In this document: in pieces, positions 1-5,133 of the stretch
Layout of the letters: every line of letters begins with the position of its first letter
How positions within the stretch are numbered: the stretch's first letter is position 1
Assembly: GCA_003133205.1 (NCBI GenBank)
Contig: PKWK01000252.1
Coordinates: 24,773-29,905 of the forward strand
DNA: 5,133 bases
Direction: 5' to 3'
Source of the DNA: Granulicella sp.
GTDB taxonomy: Bacteria; Acidobacteriota; Terriglobia; Terriglobales; Acidobacteriaceae
Notes under the pieces: generated by a model
What the model saw: only the letters and a program-made list of their open reading frames with translations
Database searches by the model: none
What the model was told of the DNA's origin: nothing
Program-made: the position numbers and the translations under genes

Positions 1-111
1 CTCCCTGACGCGTTTGTGTGGACGGGCCTGGAGCAGAGCTTCCTGCAGGCGGGCTTCGCCGAGATCGCGCGCCGCAGTCCGAAGCGGCCGATTCTGCGTA
101 GCAAAGCCTGA
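1..111 (+). CDS. GNAT-family N-acetyltransferase, C-terminal fragment (left-truncated)
   Basis: Only the last 36 codons are in the window, read in frame 1 and ending at TGA 109-111; the start lies to the left. The visible peptide includes FVWTGLEQSFLQAGF and ARRSPKRPILR. Together they match the ending I associate with a group of GNAT acetyltransferases: an FVWTG stretch, then a hydrophobic helix, an AGF turn and a final strand RRSPxRPI. In GNAT folds this region forms the last helix and strands beside the acetyl-CoA site. The acetyl-CoA-binding R/QxxGxG/A motif would lie upstream and is not seen, so substrate and activity cannot be judged. The gene converges tail-to-tail with the NHL-repeat gene, with 17 bp between the stops and no room for a stem-loop terminator. 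That this is the end of a real gene is fairly secure from the clean frame and protein-like composition; the family is a recognition call from a short tail. Confidence 0.6.
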   Translation, partial: LPDAFVWTGLEQSFLQAGFAEIARRSPKRPILRSKA

Positions 112-128
112 GCGCACGCAGCGCAGTG

Positions 129-2663
129 TCACATAACTTCGAGCGTGACGGCGGCGGAGTGCTGCAGCGCAGTTCCGGTAGGGCTGGCCGCGGTTCCGGT
201 GACAGTCAGCGTGTAGATTTTTGCATTCACCGATTCGGAAGCTGTATTGACGCGATCTCCGCAGCCGGTGGCCAGCGCTGCTAGCAGGATGCAGGAGGTC
301 GCCGCAAAGACCACAATCATCGCAGAGCGCATCCTGACCCCGCGAATCATTCGGGATGAACGGCGCGCGAAGCCAACTGCAGGCAGCACAAGCAACGCCA
401 GCAATGTTGGCAGAGCGCCCGGGTGGCTTGGCGTGAGTGGCTGCGAGTGCCTGTCAAGTTGGGCATGTTGAGTCTGGATCGTCAGCGTGAACGCGGTGAT
501 TGCGCCACCGGGCGGCAGGCTCGACGGGTTCAGCGAAACCGTCGAACCTATTGGCGCACCCTGCACTGCAAGCGTGATCGGGCTGGCCATTGCGGTGCCC
601 TGCATCGTGACGGAGAAATTGAATGTTGCCGCGCTTCCCGCCGGGACCGCCTGCGAAACCGCGCCAGTGGCGGCGAGCGTGAAGTCGGAGGCCGCGCCGC
701 CGACCGTGATGCTCGCAATTGCAGAACTGCTGGGCAGAAAGTTTCCGTCGCCGGTATAGGCTGCGCCTAACGTGTGCGTGCCGAGCGTGAGAGCGCCCGT
801 AGTGAAGGCCGCGCCGCCCGCCGAGAGCGGAACCACGGACAGCACCGTCGCTCCATCCAGCAGCGTGACGCTGCCGGTGGGCACGCCGCTGGTGGTGCTG
901 GCTGTCTGAATGTTCAGCGTGATGGGAAGTCCTAAGCCGGACGCATTGGTCGAGGCCGAAAGCGCGGTTAGCGTAGGCGCCTGCGCGATGCTGAGGTTGG
1001 CTGGCGTCGCGGCCACCTTGTAATTCCCTGCCGCACTGCCAGTCAGCGTCGCCGCAATGGGATACAGTCCAACTGGGGATAACGCCGCAGCGCTGGTGGT
1101 GAAGACAGCCGCGACCTTCCCGGCGTCCTGCGCGAGCACGCCGCTAAGCACGCCGCTAAGCGTCGGGACGGACTGGCCGTATAGGATCGACGCAGGATTG
1201 GCCGTGATAGTCACGCTGAGCGGCGTCACTGTCAGCGCCAGCGCGGAGGATTGCGCCGCACCATGCGTCGCATCGCCAGCGTAGATCGCAACAATGTTGT
1301 GCGAACCTGCAGTCAGCGCGCCGGTAGATAGCGTCGCCGAGCCCGCACTCAGGCTCGCTATCCCCGCCGTGACAGTCGTTCCACCGCTCGTATCCATAAA
1401 TGTAACGCTTCCAGTTGCACTTACCGCCCCACTCAGCGTCGCAGTGAGCGTGCCGCTACCGTAGGTGACGACTGCTGGCCCGCTGAGCGACAACGCGCCC
1501 GCCACAATCGTCCCAACCCCCGCGATGGTGTGAATGTCAGGACCCGGCGCAGGCAGTGCGTCGATCTGCCGCACGCGCTGATTCCCACTATCCGCGAGCG
1601 TAACCAAACCGCCCGGCGAAATCGCCACTGAACGCGGAGTGTCGAGGCTAGCTGTCACTGCCGGAGCTCCGTCCCCGGCGAAGGTCTCAGTTCCCTCACC
1701 CGCAACCGTCGTGATCATACCCGAGGTCGAGATGCGCCGGATGCGATGGTTCGCGCTATCCGCTATATACAGATTTCCCGCCGCATCCATCGTCAATCCG
1801 CGCGGCAGAGCGAGCCCCGCAGCCGTCGCCGCACCGCCATCGCCGCCAAACGCCTGCACATTGCCGCCCGCGGTGCCGGTGCCCGCGACCGTGATAATCG
1901 CCCCGGTGGCCGCGCTCACCTCGCGCACTCGCCCATTGTGCGTGTCGGCAACATACAGGTCTCCCGCAGAGTCCAACGCAAGCCCGTTGGGCGAATCGAT
2001 CGAAGCCGCAACCGCCGCACCGCGATCCCCGGCGAAGCCCTCCACCCCATCGCCAGCAACCGTGGTAATCACCCCTGTGCCCGCTGCGATCTTGCGCACG
2101 CGATGGTTGTCGGTGTCGGCTACATAAACATTCCCTGCGTGGTCGACCGCAAGCGCCGTGGGCAAGTCCAGTTGCGCCGCCGTCGCCGCGCCTCCATCGC
2201 CGGAGAAGGCCGCCGCTCCAGTACCCGCGATCGTCGTAATCACCCCGGTCGCGGCGGCAACCTCGCGGATGCGATGGTTGTGCGTGTCGGCGATGTAAAG
2301 ATTGCTGGCCGCATCCATCGCCAGACCCATGGGCGAGTCAAGTTCGGCTGCGGTGGCCGGCCCGTTATCCCCCGCGAACCCCTGCACGCCGGTGCCCGCA
2401 ACTGTGGTGATGATTCCCGCGACGGAGAACTCGCGAATGACATGATTGCCGGTCTCGGCGAAGTAGAGATTGCCCTGCGCGTCGAAGACGATGGCGGAGG
2501 GAAGCACCAGCGGCGGCAGCGTGGGTTGTGTCTGCGCGCGCGCAAGCGTAGCCAACGCGGACGCCAAGACCAGCAGGACGCACAGGCGCGCGAGTCTGTA
2601 GAGAGTCTCGCCAGGGGGACGTACGGATGCGCGCATTGGGTTGGTGTTGCTCGGCTTCCCCAT
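129..2663 (-). CDS. Exported NHL-repeat / Ig-like (MBG) domain protein with hydrophobic, lipobox-bearing C-terminal insert
   Basis: 844 aa, probably cell-surface or periplasmic; ligand unknown. Residues 1-43 form a long signal peptide: basic n-region to about 26, hydrophobic core LCVLLVLASALATL, cleavage after ARA-43. Residues 52-382 hold six NHL repeats (xLYxADxxNHRxR followed by ITTVAG and GDGG-type linkers), enough for one six-bladed propeller; repeats 1 and 6 are degenerate. Then come an Ig-like Big_3-type domain (about 388-480, ending AIYAGD...LTVTP), an MBG-type domain (481-562, ILYGQSVPTLSG and GNYKV), a second Big_3-type domain (563-655, TYTGDGNF-like) and the start of another Ig-like domain (657-730). 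Residues 750-766 (hydrophobic, then RRSSR) and 782-801 (hydrophobic, ending LATGC) follow. The last 30 residues (YTLTVTGT...LEV) look like the missing final strands of that last domain. Start 2663 has a weak AAGAAG upstream; ATG 2636 would give a more conventional signal peptide but lacks a nearby Shine-Dalgarno. No enzymatic motif is seen. Such proteins are frequent in Acidobacteriota. Confidence 0.9.
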   Translation of the reverse strand: MGKPSNTNPMRASVRPPGETLYRLARLCVLLVLASALATLARAQTQPTLPPLVLPSAIVFDAQGNLYFAETGNHVIREFSVAGIITTVAGTGVQGFAGDNGPATAAELDSPMGLAMDAASNLYIADTHNHRIREVAAATGVITTIAGTGAAAFSGDGGAATAAQLDLPTALAVDHAGNVYVADTDNHRVRKIAAGTGVITTVAGDGVEGFAGDRGAAVAASIDSPNGLALDSAGDLYVADTHNGRVREVSAATGAIITVAGTGTAGGNVQAFGGDGGAATAAGLALPRGLTMDAAGNLYIADSANHRIRRISTSGMITTVAGEGTETFAGDGAPAVTASLDTPRSVAISPGGLVTLADSGNQRVRQIDALPAPGPDIHTIAGVGTIVAGALSLSGPAVVTYGSGTLTATLSGAVSATGSVTFMDTSGGTTVTAGIASLSAGSATLSTGALTAGSHNIVAIYAGDATHGAAQSSALALTVTPLSVTITANPASILYGQSVPTLSGVLSGVLAQDAGKVAAVFTTSAAALSPVGLYPIAATLTGSAAGNYKVAATPANLSIAQAPTLTALSASTNASGLGLPITLNIQTASTTSGVPTGSVTLLDGATVLSVVPLSAGGAAFTTGALTLGTHTLGAAYTGDGNFLPSSSAIASITVGGAASDFTLAATGAVSQAVPAGSAATFNFSVTMQGTAMASPITLAVQGAPIGSTVSLNPSSLPPGGAITAFTLTIQTQHAQLDRHSQPLTPSHPGALPTLLALLVLPAVGFARRSSRMIRGVRMRSAMIVVFAATSCILLAALATGCGDRVNTASESVNAKIYTLTVTGTAASPTGTALQHSAAVTLEVM
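1548..2507 (-). repeat. Six NHL-repeat coding units, about 168-186 bp period
   Basis: Within the large exported protein, the core motif [N/D][L/V]Yx[A][D/E]xxN[H/G]xx[R] recurs at residues 65, 121, 178, 235, 297 and 353, giving spacings of 56, 57, 57, 62 and 56 codons. The core blocks lie at 2430-2471, 2262-2303, 2091-2132, 1920-1961, 1734-1775 and 1566-1607. Each is linked by an ITTVAG strand and an F[A/S/G]GD-rich loop. The extra residues between units 4 and 5 come from a TAGGNVQ-type loop insertion. The nucleotide copies have diverged (visible but imperfect GCGATGGTTG...GTCGGC blocks on the plus strand), so this is an old protein-domain repeat rather than a recent DNA expansion. Confidence 0.85.
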
Positions 2664-2854
2664 TCGCTTCTTTGTCAGGATTCTTGCGCGTTTTCACGCG
2701 ATTCCGGTGCGTCTAGAAGGGTAGCACCCGTGCCGCCTTTGCGAGCGACCAAATGCAATGGTAGGCTGCTCAAGGAACCGCGGCGGCGTCCTTTCGCACT
2801 CCAGAAGAATTGGAACCCGGAGACTCCGAAGGCCGCGGCATCACCGAATCCAAC

Positions 2855-2860
2855 GGAGGA
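2855..2860 (+). promoter_or_regulatory. Ribosome binding site of the mutarotase gene
   Basis: GGAGGA lies directly before ATG 2863, with three bases between GGAGG and the start, which is close but workable. It decides the start: the same open frame extends back to ATG 2758, but that would add 35 residues rich in Arg and His that no mutarotase has, and that upstream ATG has no comparable Shine-Dalgarno. Confidence 0.7.
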
Positions 2861-2862
2861 AT

Positions 2863-3201
2863 ATGCCAAGGTACTGTCTTACCCTCGACCTGCAGGATGA
2901 CCCCAAGAAGATCGCCGAGTACAAGCGTCACCACGAAAAAATCTGGCCCGAAATTCGCGACAGCCTCTTCGATTCCGGCGTCACCAACATGGAGATCTAC
3001 CTGCACGGCACGCGCATGTTCATGATCATGGACGTCAGCGACGATTTCTCGTTCGAGAAGAAGGCGGCCATGGACGCGGCTAACCCGAAGGTGCTGGAGT
3101 GGGAGGCCCTGATGGGCAACTTCCAGGCTGTCCCCGCAGGCGCCGACCCGGTGCGCCGCTGGGCCCCGATGGAAAAGGTCTTCGACCTGGCCAAGCAATA
3201 G
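2863..3201 (+). CDS. rhaM: L-rhamnose mutarotase family protein (RhaM/RhaU-like)
   Basis: 112 aa, cytosolic, matching the roughly 104-110 aa of the family. Characterised members interconvert alpha and beta anomers of L-rhamnose, speeding entry into catabolism; relatives have been linked to L-fucose and other sugars, so the exact substrate is open. The fold is a small dimeric alpha/beta ferredoxin-like barrel. Visible family signatures are YCLTLDL at the N-terminus, then AEYKRHHEKIWPEI at residues 18-31. Aligned by eye with E. coli RhaM, this gives Tyr20, His24 and Trp28 as counterparts of Tyr18, the catalytic His22, and Trp26. Further blocks are MEIYLHGTRMFMIMDV (43-58), the DAANPKVLEWE segment (71-81) and a closing PMEKVFDL. 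Of the paired tryptophans in the E. coli enzyme only one (Trp80) appears here. The gene stands alone on its strand: it diverges from the NHL gene across 199 bp and converges with the next gene across 60 bp. No rhamnose isomerase or kinase is in the window, so the symbol rests on family membership. Confidence 0.88.
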   Translation: MPRYCLTLDLQDDPKKIAEYKRHHEKIWPEIRDSLFDSGVTNMEIYLHGTRMFMIMDVSDDFSFEKKAAMDAANPKVLEWEALMGNFQAVPAGADPVRRWAPMEKVFDLAKQ

Positions 3202-3219
3202 CTCATCCGCACATCTTGT

Positions 3220-3238
3220 TTTCACGCGAAGCGTCAAA
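3220..3238. terminator. Possible weak bidirectional hairpin between convergent genes
   Basis: In the 60-bp gap between the mutarotase stop and the stop of the secreted-protein gene there is TTTcACGC, a GAA loop, then GCGTcAAA: seven base pairs interrupted by one C/C mismatch. Its position between two converging genes suits a shared terminator. No clear T-run follows it on either strand, so it is not a convincing intrinsic terminator, and the stem is short. Confidence 0.25.
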
Positions 3239-3261
3239 GACCGCACGAAGTGCCGAAGTAC

Positions 3262-3699
3262 CTACTTCTTCGCCATGCCGTAGCTGCACGTGTCGATGTC
3301 CTTCGAACGCATCGTAATTACCAACTGGCGCTTCGCCAGAAACGAGCCCTCGATCTTCACCGGGATATTGGCCGGGCAGAGTCCCTCCACCCGTGCGACC
3401 ACGCGGAAGAACCCGTGCTCCACCTTGTCGAATTTGAACTTGCCGTTCCTGTCAGTGTTCACCGACGCCACCAGCATGTGCCCCTGCTCAGTAAACAGCG
3501 ACACCCGGGCGCCCGACATGCCGTCTCCGCCCAGACCCTCGACCTTGCCCTGGAGCCCGTCGAGCTTCAGCGGCGCCGGGTCCTTCGGATTCTCGTTCAC
3601 ATACACAGGCACCGCGTCCGACGGCTTCTGCGCCCACCCCGCGCGACCCATCGCACAAACGCCCACCAGCCCCAAAAGTATCCAGCGCATTGTCTTCAT
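3262..3699 (-). CDS. Small secreted protein with carboxypeptidase-regulatory-like (transthyretin-like) domain
   Basis: 145 aa from ATG 3699. Residues 1-23 are a clear Sec signal peptide: MKTMRW, hydrophobic core ILLGLVGVCAMG, cleavage after GWA before QKP. The mature part opens with a Pro-rich linker (to about 45). From about 46 to 127 there is a single beta-sandwich of the carboxypeptidase D regulatory / CNA_B type: LQGKVEG, then SGARVSLFTEQGHML, the turn NTDRNGKFKFDKV, and FFRVVARVEG. That GxVxD..G.....A.V.......T...G.F.F..V..G.Y pattern is typical. Two cysteines in the mature chain (108 and 138) could form a disulfide in the periplasm. No enzymatic motif is present, so binding or structural roles are the only reasonable guesses. 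Start: an in-frame GTG at 3708 and ATG at 3705 exist, but ATG 3699 gives the standard signal peptide and has GGTG six bases upstream. It is divergent from the symporter gene, 110 bp apart, so shared control is possible. Confidence 0.75.
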   Translation of the reverse strand: MKTMRWILLGLVGVCAMGRAGWAQKPSDAVPVYVNENPKDPAPLKLDGLQGKVEGLGGDGMSGARVSLFTEQGHMLVASVNTDRNGKFKFDKVEHGFFRVVARVEGLCPANIPVKIEGSFLAKRQLVITMRSKDIDTCSYGMAKK

Positions 3700-3756
3700 A
3701 AGCATCACCAGCAGAGTCTAGCGCACCTGCGCGTAGAAGCGACACAGAATTCGGGC

Positions 3757-3767
3757 GCAGAATCTGC
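3757..3767. promoter_or_regulatory. Perfect 11-bp palindrome in the divergent spacer before the symporter
   Basis: GCAGA-A-TCTGC sits 43 bp before the symporter start and 58 bp before the divergent secreted-protein start. It overlaps a direct repeat CAGAAT (3745-3750 and 3758-3763, 13 bp apart). A symmetric site in a divergent promoter region could be an operator, but it is short and no regulator gene is in the window. No convincing sigma-70 pair could be fitted around it. Confidence 0.2.
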
Positions 3768-3800
3768 AATATTCCACTAGGATGAGACATCGCGCAATTT

Positions 3801-3805
3801 GGAGG
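3801..3805 (+). promoter_or_regulatory. Ribosome binding site of the symporter gene
   Basis: GGAGG with a four-base spacer (CCCG) before ATG 3810. It fixes the start of the symporter, whose first membrane helix begins within a few residues of this Met, as usual for the family. Confidence 0.7.
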
Positions 3806-3809
3806 CCCG

Positions 3810-5133
3810 ATGATTCTGACGCACCTCGATTGGCTTGTGATCGTTGCCTACTTCGCGGTCAACCTGGCCATCGGCTTCTTTTACATGAAGCGCGCGTCCG
3901 GCGACATCGGCGAGTTCTTCCTCTCCGGCCGCAGCGTCTCCTGGTGGCTCGCCGGCACGTCGATGGTCGCCACCACCTTCGGCGCGGACACGCCGCTGGT
4001 CGTCACCGGCCTCATCTACGCCCAGGGCATCGCCGGCAACTGGCTGTGGTGGTCGTTCCTGCTCTCCGGGATGCTCACTGTCTTCTTCTTCGCCCCGCTG
4101 TGGCGCCGTGCCAAGGTCCTCACCGACATGGAATTTGCCGAGCTGCGCTACGCCGGGCCGCCCGCCACCTTTCTGCGCGGCTTCCGCGCCGTCTACCTCG
4201 CCTTCCCGGTCAACACCATCATCATGGGCTGGGTGAACCTCGCCATGGCCAAGATTCTGGCGCTCACATTGGGCCTGACCTCGACAAAGCAGCAGCTCAC
4301 CGCGGTCTTCTGCTGCCTCGCCCTCACGCTGGCTTACAACGCCATCTCCGGACTGTGGGCCGTGCTCTGGACCGACCTCCTCCAATTCGTCCTCAAGATG
4401 AGCATGGTCTGCCTACTTGCGTATTTTGCGGTCCACGCCATCGGCGGAATGGGCTCGCTCACGACGCAGGTCCACGCCTTCGACGCGATTCACCACCGCG
4501 ACACGCTAGCCTTCATCCCGTCATCCGCGTCGCCCTTCTTCCTCAGCTTCCTCGTGCTGCTCAGCCTCAACTGGTGGGCGAGTTGGTATCCGGGAGCCGA
4601 GCCCGGCGGCGGCGGCTACATCGCCCAGCGCATCTTCTCCGCCAAGAACGAGAAGCACTCCCTCGGCGCGACCCTCTGGTTCAACATCGCCCACTACGCG
4701 CTGCGCCCCTGGCCGTGGATCCTCACCGCTCTGGTCGCGCTCGTCCTGCTGCCCAACCCCACCGCCGCCCAGGGAGGCATGGAGGGCGCCTACGTCTGGG
4801 TGATGGTCCACTATCTGCCGCCCAGCCTGCGCGGCCTCATGCTCGCCGGATTCGCCGCAGCCTACATGTCCACCATCGGCACGCACCTCAACCTCGGCGC
4901 GTCCTACATGATCAACGACATCTACAAGCGCTTCTTCGCGCCCGGCCGCACCGAGCACCACTACGTCGCCGCCTCCCGCATCGCGACGATCCTGGTGGCT
5001 GTTATGAGCGCGAGCGCCACCGGCTACATGCTCACCCACGGAGCCTCCATCGCCGCAGCGTGGAAGTTCCTGCTCGCCCTCGGAGCCGGCGCCGGCCTCG
5101 TCTTCATCCTGCGCTGGTACTGGTGGCGCATCA
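3810..5133 (+). CDS. Sodium:solute symporter (SSS/SLC5 family), right-truncated
   Basis: 441 codons are present and the frame is still open at the right edge. SSS proteins usually run 500-600 aa, so the last helices are missing. The product is an inner-membrane transporter coupling Na+ entry to solute uptake. Hydrophobic helices are visible at about 7-26, 44-68, 76-97, 125-152, 163-182, 186-210, 240-258, 286-314, 340-366, 387-408 and 413-436. Family marks are the polar break in the second helix (STMVATTFGAD-like, 51-60), TGLIYAQGIAGNWLWW (66-81), WTDLLQF (187-193), YIAQRIFSAKNEK (270-282), and AAYMSTIGTHLNLGAS (350-365) leading to DIYKRFF (370-376). By analogy with vSGLT, the Ser354-Thr355 pair falls where the Na2-site hydroxyls lie. 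The usual DQ before the QR motif is replaced by PGGGGY. Substrate cannot be assigned; sugar, amino acid or carboxylate are all possible, and the nearby mutarotase makes a sugar attractive. The gene is divergent from the small secreted protein. Confidence 0.88.
   Translation, partial: MILTHLDWLVIVAYFAVNLAIGFFYMKRASGDIGEFFLSGRSVSWWLAGTSMVATTFGADTPLVVTGLIYAQGIAGNWLWWSFLLSGMLTVFFFAPLWRRAKVLTDMEFAELRYAGPPATFLRGFRAVYLAFPVNTIIMGWVNLAMAKILALTLGLTSTKQQLTAVFCCLALTLAYNAISGLWAVLWTDLLQFVLKMSMVCLLAYFAVHAIGGMGSLTTQVHAFDAIHHRDTLAFIPSSASPFFLSFLVLLSLNWWASWYPGAEPGGGGYIAQRIFSAKNEKHSLGATLWFNIAHYALRPWPWILTALVALVLLPNPTAAQGGMEGAYVWVMVHYLPPSLRGLMLAGFAAAYMSTIGTHLNLGASYMINDIYKRFFAPGRTEHHYVAASRIATILVAVMSASATGYMLTHGASIAAAWKFLLALGAGAGLVFILRWYWWRI

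Noticed and set aside
2739..2767. Possible sigma-70 promoter for the mutarotase: TTGCGA, 17 bp, TAGGCT
   Set aside because: Spacing is right, but only 4/6 and 3/6 consensus bases match, which is not above what GC-rich spacer DNA offers by chance.
1746..2900. A 384-codon plus-strand open frame antisense to the NHL gene
   Set aside because: Its product is Arg/His-rich and low in hydrophobic residues, lies opposite a clear repeat-domain protein, and mirrors the NHL repeats. It is a shadow created by high GC and repeated codons.
2691..3229. The 11-mer TTTTCACGCGA occurring at 2691-2701 and again at 3219-3229, both in intergenic DNA
   Set aside because: One or a few 11-base matches are expected by chance in a window of this size, and the two sites sit in different contexts (a gene leader and a convergent gap).
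2770..3246. A 158-codon minus-strand open frame covering the mutarotase gene
   Set aside because: It is the reverse of the mutarotase coding sequence, whose plus-strand protein matches the family over its whole length.
3255..3268. GAAGTA-CC-TACTTC inverted repeat overlapping the stop of the secreted-protein gene
   Set aside because: The two-base loop is too tight for a six-pair RNA hairpin and no T-run follows, so it is not a credible terminator.
3777..4385. A 202-codon minus-strand open frame opposite the symporter
   Set aside because: The product is dominated by Gly, Glu, Asp and Arg with no recognisable domain. The plus strand encodes an obvious membrane transporter with its own ribosome binding site.
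4521..5039. A 172-codon minus-strand open frame opposite the symporter
   Set aside because: Same composition bias (Gly/Asp/Glu/Val/His), no domain, and opposite conserved SSS motifs.

Overview
The window looks like chromosomal DNA from a soil-type Acidobacteriota (Terriglobia; a Terriglobus, Granulicella or Edaphobacter relative is plausible). The evidence is the high GC content, the very Acidobacteriota-like protein combining NHL repeats, bacterial Ig folds and a hydrophobic C-terminal insert, and the type of Na+/solute symporter. This placement comes from recognising protein styles, not from a marker gene or a search.

Layout, left to right. Bases 1-111 are the last 36 codons of a plus-strand gene, probably a GNAT acetyltransferase. 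It converges with only 17 bp of spacing on a large minus-strand gene (129-2663, 844 aa). That gene encodes an exported protein with six NHL repeats (a likely six-bladed beta-propeller), several Ig-like/MBG domains, and an unusual C-terminus in which an Ig fold seems to be split by two hydrophobic segments, the second ending in a lipobox-like ATGC. A 199-bp divergent spacer separates it from a small plus-strand gene (2863-3201) for an L-rhamnose mutarotase-family enzyme with the expected Tyr/His/Trp residues. That gene converges across 60 bp on a minus-strand gene (3262-3699) for a small secreted protein with a carboxypeptidase-regulatory-like (transthyretin-like) beta-sandwich. A 110-bp divergent spacer leads to a plus-strand sodium:solute symporter gene (3810 onward) that runs off the right edge after 441 codons.

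No two complete neighbouring genes share a strand, so no operon is visible. The only plausible functional pairing is the sugar mutarotase with the SSS symporter, which would fit uptake and catabolism of a deoxy sugar or other plant/polysaccharide-derived solute; this is inference from proximity. There are no RNA genes, insertion sequences, CRISPR arrays or integration signs. I do not see a new multi-gene system. The item most worth a second look is the interrupted C-terminal Ig fold of the NHL protein.
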